This document shows positions 9,078 through 20,800 of a stretch of DNA of 43,424 nucleotides, piece by piece (the first letter of the stretch is position 1; every line of letters begins with the position of its first letter). The DNA is from Ciona intestinalis (Eukaryota > Chordata > Ascidiacea > Phlebobranchia > Cionidae). The stretch is from assembly GCF_000224145.3 (NCBI RefSeq), contig NW_004191393.1:13809-57232 (forward strand), given 5' to 3'. Under the pieces are notes generated by a model. That model searched no databases. It was given only the letters and a program-made list of their open reading frames with translations, and had not been told where the DNA came from. Position numbers and translations under genes: made by a program.

Positions 9078-10563
9078 TATACAGTTGGTATGGCGTGAAA
9101 CAATAAATGATTAGCAATGCTTCGTGCCGTTGTTTTCTTTCAATATTTGTATTTTTCTATGGGAAGTTTTTCTGTAAAATTACAAACATTTACTCCATTC
9201 GCTGCTTTCATTTGCTTGCGCTGGGAAAATTTGAAACGTTCATTTTCCGTCAGTACTAGCGCTGTAAAATTACCAGTTTTTAGCAACAGGAAGTTTGGGG
9301 TAAATTTAATCGAAAGTGACATCAGCATAACGTGCAATCGTGTGAAACTGCTTTCGGTCACTACGGTAGTTCCACACAAAGTTTCCAAATTTAAATGCGG
9401 TGTAACGAAAATTGTGTTTATTCAAAAGTACATTTATAAAATTGACGCGAGGTCACGTAGAAAGTTCTGCTTTCGGGACATCAACCACAAGTCTCTGCTT
9501 AAAGTTTAAATTCAGGTTGATGTTTACTTTCCAAACGGAGAATTTAAACGTATTTTCTAACATGAAAATTTAAAGGTAACTTTCAAGTTGTGTTTACTAT
9601 CAAAACACGTAAAATAGTGGCAAACATTAGGCTGATATGGCCTTTGCGTAGCTTTCGTTTTCTCCGCTCCGTATAACACAGGGAATAATAATAGTTCTGT
9701 ATGCTGGTATGGCTCGACACGCATGTTTAACAACTACTCAAATGTAACGGGCGATCGTGGGTTATGGGTCCTTCATGCATTGGTGTATAGCCTACGTGAC
9801 AAACCTTTTTTACCACAGTTCCAAAAGGCAAGTGAAACGAAACGTATATGTGACCTATTTATGTTTTAATTTATATAGGAATGCTCAAAAGTTGCAAATA
9901 ATATAAAGTTAGAAATGCAGAAAATATTTGGAATTATTATTATTGGATATTGTAGGCTACTGGTTATATATATTTAGAACGCTACGAAATAATCTACATA
10001 TATACAGAACGAAACTTTACTTCAGGATTAAAAATAGTTTCATTTATTTCAGGATTTAAACTTTTTAGGAAACTATTAATTACAGCCAAGGTTTTCTTTG
10101 CCATAAAAAAATCGGCAAAAAAAGCCATAAAAGTTGGAGCGACGCGTTTTAAGAATGCAGGGGTTTCTTATCGTGATTCTGCAAACGTGGAAATCTCATG
10201 TCTTGTGTCGGGTTTTCCCTGCATGCAGATGGCCCCTTATTAAGCGAGGATTTCCACAACGCTTTTCAAAGCAAGTCACGCCGTTCATGTAAGCCATTAT
10301 AGTAAGCGCTGATCTAAAGATTTGAGGTTCGAATGTACGGCGTAAGTTACATTACGATATCAACTGTTGTTAATACTTTTTATATGTGATTTGGTTTAGT
10401 TCGTTTTAATTGCAATTAAGATTTATTGAAAGTTTATTATACAGGGTTGTAATATTATTCGCCCATGTATCTTGAGCCATTATATCTTTAATATTATTCT
10501 GTGTATTGGATATATTTTAGTGTGTTTGATTACATTTAAGATTCGAATGTATGTTATATATTT

Positions 10564-11320
10564 ATGAAGCCCGAGATCCCACGGTGTGGCAAGCTACTGA
10601 AGGTGCAAACATCATTATTGTTTCAGGTATTCAAAGTTGGTCGTTCCACCCGAACCTCTACTTTTATCTTCGCCGTGGTCAGCGTGTACGTCATATTAAT
10701 GTCACAAATACTAACCCAAGCTTTCCCCACACCGAGGTGAGTCTTGAACTATTACCAAAGTAAACTTCTAATCTTAAGTGAATCGTAGCATAATATTTAG
10801 TAATATCCTCGAATACGTTGGTAAAAATTAATTAAAACAACCAGAAAAATATTAGAAACAAAACAGTAGATATACAACTGGTATCATAGGAATACGTTGG
10901 TTGCATGTTATACTACAACGTATGTAACATATGTTCAATATAGTAGGTTAAGGTAAGATGGTCTATATGTTTTATTCTGAATTGTCGTCCCAACTAACCC
11001 CACAATGCTACGTGTTGGTGAACCATCTTACCCCACACTTACAAACGTCTGTCGTACATAGGTGTGAACTTGTAACCAACTGGGAGGGATGGGAAACGGC
11101 GCCCGGCAAAGTCCTTCGATGTCCAACACCTAACTTTGTCACTGACCAACTTTTCCTGGTTATTTGTTCGAATCGAAATTGCCGCAACCCGCAAACAAAC
11201 GCGAAGATACGCGGTTACTACAGCAAGCCTATTAAACGCACCATAAAGTTGCTTGATAGACATAACAATTACAGAGATATTGAGATTTCGGTTGGTTGTT
11301 TCTGTAAAAGACGTGTGTGA
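10564..11320 (+). CDS. IL17: IL-17-type secreted cytokine (2 exons, 143 aa)
   Basis: Exon 1 (10564-10736) and exon 2 (11062-11320) join as CCG AG|G TGT. Exon 1 lies in a frame of only 58 codons and encodes a hydrophobic signal segment (FIFAVVSVYVILMSQILTQA) ahead of the mature start near AFPTPR. Exon 2 carries the IL-17 cystine-knot signatures: CSNRNC (CxxxxC), a SKPIKRTIKLL strand equivalent to the SVPI..ILVLRR region, and the C-terminal ISVGCFC (CxC). Length and cysteine spacing fit the family. The role is a secreted ligand of IL-17 receptors in mucosal inflammation. The n-region of the leader is unusually long (about 31 residues), so a downstream start or an upstream exon is possible. A short MITE scrap lies in the intron. 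The gene is convergent with the DBH-like gene, 203 bases apart. Confidence 0.85.
10938..11042. mobile_element. Short MITE derivative in the IL-17 intron
   Basis: The termini AGTAGGTTAAGGTAAGATGG and CCATCTTACCCCACACTT are inverted, with only about 60 bases between them. It is a deleted member of the family. Confidence 0.5.
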
Positions 11321-11522
11321 CTTTACATCGGTAGAAACCTTCGAATATTTCGCATGATCCAACTTGTAAATAAACATGCTTCTTTTAAAACTATAACTTC
11401 ACTGGCTGTTGCTTGTTTTAGAGCACGCTATAAGTTTTTATTTATGATAAATTGTTGTTTAATTTATTGCTGTAACTTGTACTCACAAATACACGGAAAT
11501 CTGCAGCGTCACCTATGCGCCC

Positions 11523-14500
11523 TCATGGTTTATTATTAGCATAACATTGCGGTTCCATTGCTCTGGGGAAATGTGTTGCTGGTGTAATGTTGTCCCAACG
11601 ACCGGGGTAGCTCTCACCATTACTCCTCAGACAATTGACCTGCATTGGAGCGAAACGATAGAGCTGACGAAGAGAACGAACAGCCGAGTTTCCCCACTTT
11701 ATGACGTCATATTCATGGTGAAGAGGGCGGGAATTACGGGGGCGGGGAATCCCCAACGACCTGTTTTTAATATTGTTATAAAGGGGGTTACCCAAATGAG
11801 TGGTTGCTATAGTTCCAGGCGGCGTGGTTGTTTAAAACATTTTTCCTCAATTTGTCTCTTAATTTGTTTCAGAAAAAAAAAACGGGAAAAATATTTTTAC
11901 TGTTATGTGAATTTAGTGACAGGCATTAATTTTCTTCTTTTCGTTGAATAAATTAAATAAAAATCTATTTTCGGTGTCTTCTGCTATTATAGGGAAAAAA
12001 GGGTTCAAGGGTAATTAAGTTTCCATAAGTAAACTATGGTGAGGGAAGATGGGACATCAACTCTATTTTCTCGTTCCATTTGGTAGTAAACAAATAACAT
12101 TTGAAGAATTATAAAACCGTATCCTCACGACTCCCGTGGACCGTTGTTAATTGTTTAAAACACGATCAGGATATTTGAATAATATGTGCTTAAGGTGTCC
12201 CATCTTCCCCCACACTGCTATATAAACATCACTCACAGTTTAATTAATTTGAAATACATTTCCAACGCTTGACTTGAGATGGAACTTTTACAAACTTCAA
12301 GATTGGTAGCAGGGTAATAATAAATATAATCGACGCACATCTCTTCGTGTAAACCCAGCCCACCCAATGTTATATTGCTTCTATTTTCGGTGTTAAATGT
12401 GCACGTAGTTATTAGGGAATCACCCTGGAAAATATGAATAAATAAACGTAACTTATTTGTCGTTGAATGGCAGGGAAACTATAGTCGTTATAACACAGGT
12501 GTTCTGTTTCAAAACCTCGTGCCAGCTTATGAGTTACCATGTATGTAACTTATTTATCCTCGCATGGTGGGGCAACGAAAGTCGCCATAACACGGGTGTT
12601 CTGTTTCATACAACTCGTGCCCGCTTACGAGTTACCTCATATGTAACTTTGTGGATAGTTATTATNNNNNNNNNNNNNNNNNNNNNNNNNNNNNNNNNNN
12701 NNNNNNNNNNNNNNNCCTCACATGGCGGGGCAACGACAGTCGTTATTACACGGGTGTTCTGTTTCATACACCTCGTGCCCGCTTACGAGTTACCACATAT
12801 GTAACTTATTTATCCTCACATGGCGGGGCAACGACAGTCGTTATAACACGGGTGTTCTGTTTCATACACCTCGTGCCCGCTTACGAGTTACCACATATGT
12901 AACTTATTTATCCTCACATGGCGGGGCAACGACAGTCGTTATAACACGGGTGTTCTGTTTTATACACCTCGTGCCAGCTTACGAGTTACCACATATGTAA
13001 CTTATTTATCCTCACATGGCGGGGCAACGACAGTCGTTATAACACGGGTGTTCTGTTTTATACACCTCGTGCCAGCTTACGAGTTACCACATATGTAACT
13101 TATTTATCCTCACATGGCGGGGCAACGACAGTCGTTATAACACGGGTGTTCTGTTTTATACACCTCGTGCCAGCTTACGAGTTACCACATATGTAACTTA
13201 TTTATCCTCACATGGCGGGGAAACGACAGTCGTTATAACACGGGTGTTCTGTTTCATACACCTCGTGCCCGCTTAAGTATTATCACGTATGTAACTTGTA
13301 TAACTGATAATTTGGACAACCCATTAGAGACCACTGGGTTGGAGCAATTGCCGTTGGATGTCTTGTCCACATATACACACACCTACAAAGGTAGCAGCAT
13401 CGAGCCTTGAACTTCTTCTTCTATACTCATTCGTGAACACCTTTAGGATTTATTAAACTCTAACCCCTTGATAATGTCTATACCAGCCGATGCAATGGCA
13501 TCTTAACACCATCACGATTGACTTACTGCTTGTGTGCAACTGCCTGGGCATTCACCACTCCATTTAAAAGACTTCTGTCCTGGTGGAATCGCCATGTTGG
13601 CAGAATATATAACACCAACTTCCATTATTCCAAGATCATGCGGTCGAAGGTTCTCTGTGAAGTGAAACCGAATCCCCGAACCATCGACAAGTCCTCTAAT
13701 ATGCATTGGGTTGTTGTAATGAACCTCCAATCTAACATATGAACTTGCCGTCTTCACCCCGAACGCCATTCCTGCTTCTCTGGGATAATAGAAAGGCTGT
13801 GAAATAAGATGGATTGCTTTATCCTCTGGAAGATGTTATGTTTCAGCTCCTGCAGTGACTTTTGCTCTCATGTTATTCGGTTTAAACCTTAATATAATAA
13901 GCGTATATGCCCGAAAAACTGGTAAGATTAACGCATTCCTTTGAATAAATTTAATATAAGTTACCATAGTACCGTGGGGGAAGATGGGACACCTTTAGCA
14001 CATAATACCCAAACATTCTGAACGTGTTTTAAACAATTAACTAGCGTGATCCCCTATGGGAGTTGTGAGCGATACGGTTTTCATAATTCTTTGAATGTTC
14101 TTGTTTCACTATACATGAGCTAAGTTGAGAAAATAGAACGAAAAGGTGTCCCATCTTCCCAACCATTATAATTATCTTACGTCTGCCCCAAACGCCCATG
14201 CGGCCACCACATGACTGCAACGTTGTCATGGCATCAGTCACCTCCCTCCCATCGCATAAACCAACGTATTGTGGAATGTATTTGTCGTTTGCGTCGCACA
14301 TAAAAACCTATGTATTAAGCGAAGATTTATGGAATTGGAAGTTTTCAAAAGGCCTGAAACAATTTTATCAGAGGTACATTTGACGTCTTTTAGCAGTAGG
14401 TGGCCAAAGCTTTGTTTATTACGAAAATGTATTTTAATCATTTTTAGGGAAAAAAATATTTAAAAAAAATTTACACAAAAAATATTTAAATTGCGCAGAC

Positions 14501-15992
14501 GTCATTTCAAAATCATTCTCTCAAAACTAGCCCTTACCTCAATATGATGAACCAATCCCGGGTTGGCGATCACGCTTTCAAACCCGATGGCATGGACTTT
14601 GGTTCGAAACTTAGGTAACTTTTGTATCGAACAAACATACGACGTTTGAGATGTTGGTATTGTTATGTTGGGGGCGATTATACTGAAAGATTTGTGATTG
14701 GGTTCCAGTGGTATGTCTCTATAATCCGCCTTCAGTAATTGAACACGCGTCAATGTTTTTGTGGCTTCGGATAAATTGCATCCGTTGCCGTTGATAGATA
14801 AAATACCTAGAATGCAAAGGTAACAGCGGTTAGTTTGTAATCTGAATACTTGAAAAAATACCTAAAAATTAGGATTATATTTTGAACACGATAGCGAAGA
14901 TTAAACTTATTTAAAAAAACGAAGGAAAAAGAATTAGCAAGGTTTCCAATAAACACTCACAATTATTTGGTATAGGAAACACCACGAACACATTGGTTGT
15001 CCCGTTATCGAGTTGATAATCTTCTCCATCGCATGTTTGAAACTTTCTTTCAACCTTGATGTTCCAAACGCCATTACTATATTGGTATCCAAGTAACTTG
15101 TAGCTATGTTTCGAATCTTCAACGACCTTACCATTAGTATAAAGCCAACAATCCTACATGAAAGGTTGTTTAAATTAACTTCGATGTACGAAACTTATTT
15201 ATCTTCGCATGGCGGGGCAACGACAGTCGTTATAACACGAGTGTTCTGTTTTATACATCTCGTGCCCGCTTACAAGTTACTACGTATGTAACTTTGTGGG
15301 TGCTGTTTTTTTTAAATAGTAAACCATACAAAAATTGAACGTTTCTATTTCTTACTTTAATCGCCACGCTGGTTCTTGTTACACGAACAACAATGAGGTC
15401 ACCATCTCCCATATTCTCGTCATCAGAGAAACCAAACCCAAACGAATATGAACCCCCCAACATAATGTTTCTCACTTCAATAGTCATGTTGATACTGGAG
15501 GTGGTGTAGTTTAGATCCCATTGTAAATTCATTTGATTATTGCCTGTATATGAATGAATGTAACTTATTTTATGGGGAACACGGGTGTCCTGCTTTCTAC
15601 ACATCGTGCCCATTTACGAATTACTGATATAGTTGTCAAATTGTTGTTGTAAAGTGATTTTCCCAAAGACACCTACGCTCACAGCGATAGCAGTCTCGAA
15701 GATGGGACACCCTTAGCACATAATATCCAACTATCCTGATCGTGTTTTAAACAATTCACAACGGTCAATGGAAGTCGTGAGGATACGGTTTTATAATTCT
15801 TTGAACGTTATTTGTTTACTACCAAATTGAACAAGAAAATAGAATGAAAAGGTGTCTCATCTTCCTCATCCTATACTGTTTTATTAATCAAAAACTCAAA
15901 CACGACTTACCATTATTTAGCAATGAAACAAAATACGACTTAACAGCAAGATTGAAAAATAACAAAACGAAAATCACCGAATATTTCTTCAT
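11523..15992 (-). CDS. DBH: Dopamine beta-hydroxylase-like copper monooxygenase
   Basis: This is a copper type II ascorbate-dependent monooxygenase, the family that hydroxylates dopamine in secretory vesicles. Exons in order: 15992-15911, 15543-15356, 15153-14961, 14806-14538, 14307-14181, 13825-13527, (missing), 12424-12237 and 11760-11523. Phases agree throughout. Residues 1-20 form a signal peptide. The DOMON domain spans about 30-155 (FGFSDDENMGDGDLIVV). Cu-A ligands are HH in LVHHIE (about 241-242) and His in LEVHYNNP (about 322). The Cu-B Met is in HEEMCVDYIYYYP. The C-terminus (RFAPMQVNC) follows dopamine beta-hydroxylase more than MOXD1. The exon expected to hold the Cu-B His-x-His pair (about 60 codons, phase 0 to 0) is absent and probably lies in the gap at 12666-12715. 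The visible part is about 527 residues. Family assignment is firm. The DBH versus MOXD1 call is less so. Confidence 0.88.
12036..12226. mobile_element. ~190-bp MITE, copy d
   Basis: The left end reads GGTGAGGGAAGATGGGAC, and the right end is CCCATCTTCCCCCACACTGC inverted. It sits in the last intron of the DBH-like gene, ending about 10 bases from the donor of the penultimate exon. Confidence 0.7.
12430..13425 (-). mobile_element. SINE with amplified 98-bp monomer array
   Basis: Read on the minus strand, a central-domain head (about 13425-13320) is followed by at least eight tandem 98-bp monomers and an AT-rich ATTT/ATTC tail at about 12430-12447. Monomer starts fall at about 12557, 12715, 12813, 12911, 13009, 13107 and 13205. 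The last five intervals are exactly 98 bases. The monomer holds near-perfect inverted repeats (AACGACAGTCGTT; AACACGGGTGTT). An assembly gap interrupts the array. It lies within the DBH-like gene where an exon is missing. Confidence 0.8.
12666..12715. other. Assembly gap (50 N) inside the monomer array
   Basis: A fixed 50-N spacer stands in for unknown length. The flanks are both 98-bp monomers. The missing Cu-B exon of the DBH-like gene must lie between 12424 and 13527. No coding match is visible there, so it is most likely lost here. Confidence 0.8.
13970..14168. mobile_element. ~190-bp MITE, copy e
   Basis: The left terminus is CCGTGGGGGAAGATGGGACACC, and the right is GGTGTCCCATCTTCC inverted. 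It lies in a DBH-like intron, 13 bases from an exon donor. Confidence 0.7.
15180..15300 (+). mobile_element. SINE monomer in a DBH-like intron
   Basis: A single 98-bp unit (ACTTATTTATCTTCGCATGG.. to ..GTATGTAACTTTGTGGGTG). A second partial unit follows at about 15555-15625. Confidence 0.65.
15695..15877. mobile_element. ~190-bp MITE, copy f
   Basis: The left arm GAAGATGGGACACCC and right arm GGTGTCTCATCTTCC are inverted. It lies in intron 1 of the DBH-like gene, and its outermost bases have been lost on the left. Confidence 0.65.
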
Positions 15993-16285
15993 TATTCACA
16001 CAAGTACTTACAGATTGCCAATGCTAAAATATTTTACCCAGATTTTTAACGGCCATATAAATATCTAACAAGACACCTGGTAAGCGAGACACAATATTCA
16101 ATATAAGTAATTAGATAAGAGACAAACGATATCTTGAATCCTACTTACAAATCAATGCTAACATTATATTTTCCCACCTAATGATTCACTTTGCGTAATA
16201 AATGTCTCCACTTTAATACAAGCTCCTTCAAAGTCGATATTTAAACGTCCGACGTTACAAACACTAGTGTTCCACGATATTCATA

Positions 16286-16482
16286 TAAGAGGGTGAGGGA
16301 AGTTGGGCCACTTTTTCATTCTATTTTCTCCTCTTTTTTGGTAGTAAACAAAGAACATTTAAAGAATTATAAAACTATATCCTCACGACTCTTATAGACC
16401 GTTGTTAATTGTTAAAAACATGATCAGGATATTTGGATATGATGTGCTATAACAGGTGTCCTATCCCACTCTTACTGCATAT
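16286..16482. mobile_element. ~190-bp MITE, copy g
   Basis: AGAGGGTGAGGGAAGTTGGGCC at the left and a diverged inverted end near 16455-16478. It lies upstream of the DBH-like gene. The rest of 15993-16700 shows nothing recognisable. Confidence 0.65.
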
Positions 16483-16699
16483 ATAACACATAAGTGGATA
16501 AAAGAAACAGCAACTTTGGACACGTTATCAAAACGTATGAGTGTGTTTTGGTTTATTTATATTTTTATTTTGAGTTGAAAGTCTTTTATATTATCATGCA
16601 TGGAGTCTCTGATCACATCGAAGGATTCTTCAGCTAAAACGTTTTAACGTTAACGATATTTATATAACCCGCATTTGGTAAATAACGCCAATGTTTTAT

Positions 16700-16797
16700 T
16701 ACTTGTGAGTGGGCACGAGGTATATGGAACAGAACACTCGTGTTATAACGATTGTCGTTATCCCGTCATGCGAAGATAAATAAGTTACATGAGTTCA
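16700..16797 (-). mobile_element. SINE monomer and tail, abutting peptide gene 2
   Basis: One monomer in the orientation GGGCACGAGGTATATGGAAC.. to GATAAATAAGTTACAT. Its end lies about 20 bases from the stop codon of the second peptide gene, so it may have removed that gene's downstream exon. Confidence 0.6.
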
Positions 16798-16817
16798 AGA
16801 TTTAAAATAAGAAGCTA

Positions 16818-16922
16818 CTATCCACCATTTTGCATCTGGTGTCCATTATACGCGCCTAACGTCGTTTCGGTGAGGATGAAGATACCGATGACAAGCAAGA
16901 GGAGAAGCGCTGACTTGTTCAT
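16818..16922 (-). CDS. Second secreted-peptide gene, leader paralogue (34 aa, possibly truncated)
   Basis: It starts at 16922 directly after a TTTTTGCAG acceptor, as in the gene at 1019. The 5' UTR splice region (AGAAAGCAACAA..GTGAGTGGTTGGTTGG) is conserved too. The first 13 residues (MNKSALLLLLVIG) are identical to that gene and the leader ends ETTLG. The mature part is completely different and very short (AYNGHQMQNGG). No second coding exon is seen and a SINE abuts the 3' side. It is either a diverged functional peptide or a truncated copy. Confidence 0.55.
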   Translation of the reverse strand: MNKSALLLLLVIGIFILTETTLGAYNGHQMQNGG

Positions 16923-16997
16923 CTGCAAAAACAAACATTCGTCACAAAACACGATTAAAACCAACCAACCACTCACATTGTTGCTTTCTAAATAAAC

Positions 16998-17828
16998 CCT
17001 TTATTTCGATCGTTAAAATGTAACAGCGGTCCTTATTGTTCAAAACAACTTCATCTCAATTTCTTGTTAACGTTGAATTACTTCCCGTGGTGTTTCTGAC
17101 TAGACTGCATCAATTTGGTATTTCATGAGTTTCCAAAATGCACAAAGGAGTTTTGCAATAGGACGGAGTATGGGAGGTAGGCATATGCGTGCTTGGGCAA
17201 GACACTTAACGGCAACTACTCCAACCCAGTGGTCACTTATGGGTTGTCCAAATTGTCAGCCATAGAGTAAAATAAACTACCTTTCAAAATTCATTCATAT
17301 AGTAACGCCGTTATCGCCAACTTTGTACATTTAAGTAATTTGTGTTTGGTTAAGAATAATAAACTGATAATCATATAGCAAAACTAGTATTTAAGAAGTT
17401 CTAATATCTATCTAATGTTTACAATAACTTATTTCTTTGTGGTTTACCTTTAAGACCACAGGATGTGGGTTCAAGACTCGACCATGCTACCATTTGAGCG
17501 TGTTTATAAAAGAAAAACTATCACTCACAAAGTTACATATGTGTTAACTTGTAAGCGGGCACGAGGTGTATGAAACAGAACACCCGTGTTATAACGACTG
17601 TCGTTGCCCCGCCATGCGAGAATAAATAAAATTAAAATATTTTATTTCAAAAACATAGAAACAAAGTTTATTCATAAAACCAAGCTATAAAGTTCTTGTT
17701 TAGGTTTGAATTGCTTAAAAAATAACAACGCAGTAAAAAATGACAGAAAGAATAAAAGTGAATCTAAATGCATCATATTATAACACGATATTATGGAATA
17801 AAAAATAATCAACACAACATTATTGGCC
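16998..17828. other. Intergenic, SINE pieces only
   Basis: A SINE head-plus-centre lies at about 17165-17275. A second piece with a B-box-like GTGGGTTCAAGACTCG is at about 17440-17500, joined to one monomer at 17525-17630. Nothing else is recognised before the RapGEF stop codon. Confidence 0.5.
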
Positions 17829-20800
17829 TCATGTTCTTTTGGGTTCCAACTTATTTGACATTTCATTTAAAAGTATTTGATTTGTGATCACTGAAACTTC
17901 CCTCGTGTAATTTCGAGATTCTTCAGCTGTTTTGGTGCTTTCGAAAAACTGATTATCTGAAATATAGAATTAGAAAAATTTTTTTATTACTGCGGGGTAA
18001 GATGGACACCGCTAGTACATAATATCCCATATTTTCTAATCGTGTTTTTAACAACTAATAATATTCTTTAAGAGCTTTAAGGATATGGTTATATAATTCT
18101 ATTAACGGTGAAATAATAACTTTGTTTGTTTTAGAACTCAAAACTGAACACGCCGGTTGAATTATGTTTGGAAAACTTTATATTCAGTAATTAATATAAA
18201 ACATAATAAATAAAGTTACCCAAGCTTCTACTGCAGCCGTGTACAACAAGTCGTATACTGTTACTGAGCATATGCTGTGGAATAATAGAAACATTATATT
18301 ATTCTGTACAATAGAGGTTCAAATTATTTGACACCGATTTATAAAATCTACAAACTTCATAATTTTAAAGTCATTAAGATACAGGACCAAGTGTTACGGA
18401 ACGCATAACCGACAAAAGGCAAGTTCAACGAATGGATTATTATGAAATATTTCAAATATCCTTACATCCTTGTAAAACTTAAGTATTTAGGCGCATGCTG
18501 CAATACACATTATCTTTGTTACAATTAAATTAAACCGATCATTTTTAAATTCAGCTTCAATATATAAGCTTACCATCTTTTCGAAGTTAACGAGCCCGTT
18601 TTTATTAAAAGTATCATTCCCCTCGTGTTGGAACGTCAGGTCTTTCATGAGGAGCGGGAAATATGGGATTCTCGCGCTGTTGGTCGACGACACAAACACA
18701 CGATAGTTGCGGTGTTTGCGCGAGGGGTCGAGTATCGTCTCAAACTCGTCAACCAACTTCCGATACTTGGTGGGCAACTTGTCCCACGTTCCATGCAGGC
18801 GACTGATGGCTTGGTTGCCGATACCGATCATCACAGCCATGAACCCAAACATGTTCCCGTACATTTTTAAACTGGAAAATAAACGATTATTAATGGGTAT
18901 GAATGAAAGTAACTTGGGGGCAATGACAGTCGTTATAACACGGGTGTTCTGTTCCATACACCTCGTGCCCGCTTACAAGTTACCATGTATGTAACTTATT
19001 TATCCTCACCATGGCGGGGCAATGACAGTCGTTATAAACACGGGTGTTCTGTTTCATACACCTCATGCCTGCTTNNNNNNNNNNNNNNNNNNNNNNNNNN
19101 NNNNNNNNNNNNNNNNNNNNNNNNCACTCAGCTACTTACAGGTGAATGTTGTTCATAAGTTGCCAATCATGTTGCGTTACATGGTAAGCTATCTCGAGTG
19201 AACTAACAGTTTCCATGCACGTGGTTGGTTGGATGGTGGGTGGGGGAAGTTGAATCGATGCCTGGGGTTGAAAAGGTTGTTACTTAGGCGACAAACCTGG
19301 GGTGGCAGGGTAGGCAGGCCAACCCTAGAATTTTCTGCACTGCATTAATCAGTAAACATAGGAATCATATTTGTTTCATAGGAATGTGCGTATAACTATC
19401 CCTACTTCCCCTGTGTTTTAAACAAAATAAGAATTAACAGAGCGCTTGCGTTGGTTAAATAGGGGTGGCAGCATACCAGTCGGTATTTTAAATATATGAC
19501 AAACTGTTGCTTTAGAAATTGGTTTTATACATATGGTATAACACACGTTAGAAATATATTAGTTGAAAAAGGAAGGTGGTTATTATGGGGTGAATGTTTA
19601 TTTATGTGAGGTTACTAACCATCATACGAGATATGAGAGGATTTTCTTCTTTTACATGGTGATAATAATCAAGTAGAGACACCATGGCACAAGGTATATG
19701 CAAACATAAACCCATATTTATAGAAAATGTTTCAACAATATTAAAACAACCAAAGTAAACACGAACCAATTCATCCCTTTCATCAGGAATACACATGTAG
19801 AGCCGGCTGTTCAACTTGGTCGATGTCGCAACTGACATTTGGTGTTTTGGTATCGCATGTATGTCTGATGAAGCGTGGTTACTTGGTTTATGAGATATAT
19901 TAGTTTATTTAAACACAGTTTTGTTTAAACTACTTTACATCTACAAACAATTACTCAAAGCTAACAAAATAACATTGACATTTATTTAAATACAATTTTT
20001 GGCCAAATGCTGTCAAAACAAACGGTGATAACTGTTTGTTCGTAACCCAGAAGTTGAGAAGCAAATCTACAATCGAATTAACGCTTATAAAAGTGAGCAA
20101 CTATATTGGAAGGGTGAGATTTTAGTTGAAGTAAAACTCTTTTGTAAACTTCAAAGTTTTATAAACCAACCATTGTTTTCCTGCACTTCAAACAATAACA
20201 TCTTGTTTGGTGAACGATTGATCTTTTCGCATGCTGCATTCACCGTTTCTTCGCACTGTAATGTTATAATGGTTGTTTTAATTTAATGATGGTTGTAACT
20301 TGTTTATTCTTGCATGGTAGGGTACTTAGAGTTATAACACAGGCGTTTGTGAATTTAATATGAATGGCTGAATATATGTTGCATCACCTTACGAATTACC
20401 ACGAATGTAACTTTGTAGGTGATTGTTTTTATGGCTGACTTTCTCGACAACCCATTAGTGATTACTGGGTTGGAGCAATTGTCGTTTTGCATGAGGAAGC
20501 ATACGCCCGTAATGGTAGAAGTGACAAGACTCGGGCCCGGTATCTTTTTAAGACAACACCCTAACAGCTATACAGTTACACCAGTTTCACAAAAAACAAA
20601 AGGTAAATTTAAATTTATACAAAATAATTAAAAACATCACAATACATTAAATACTCACAGTTAAACAAATAGGAACTTTGACAGTGGTGTATGAACTTTG
20701 TAAGTCGTATATTTTAAGCAACACTTCATCATTATCATGTATAGCACATTGTTCATCATGGCTGGAGGGGGAGGGATATCTTTGTATCGTTTCACCAACA

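Larger units (their letters stand above)
8192..10563. other. Intergenic with two MITEs, otherwise no gene seen
   Basis: Apart from the MITEs at about 8693-8878 and 8885-9077, I see no supported feature. Two opposed open frames at 9117-9509 have no recognisable domain, splice context or composition that favours coding. The 3' part of the stretch is presumably the IL-17 promoter region. I could not define a TSS. Confidence 0.4.

Noticed and set aside
9117..9509. 130-codon plus-strand open frame with a mirrored frame on the other strand.
   Set aside because: No domain, signal or splice context. The composition is like the surrounding AT-rich sequence.
11700..11756. Palindromic CRE-like ATGACGTCAT and kappa-B-like GGGGAATCCCC close to the IL-17 gene, looking like an immune enhancer.
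   Set aside because: Both lie within the last coding exon of the DBH-like gene (11760-11523, minus), where the sequence encodes conserved family residues. Regulatory use is not excluded but not needed to explain them.
12457..13270. Tandem direct repeats considered as a CRISPR array, and the overlapping open frames across them as genes.
   Set aside because: The 98-bp units are contiguous without unique spacers, they are SINE monomers, and the frames change between units because 98 is not a multiple of three.
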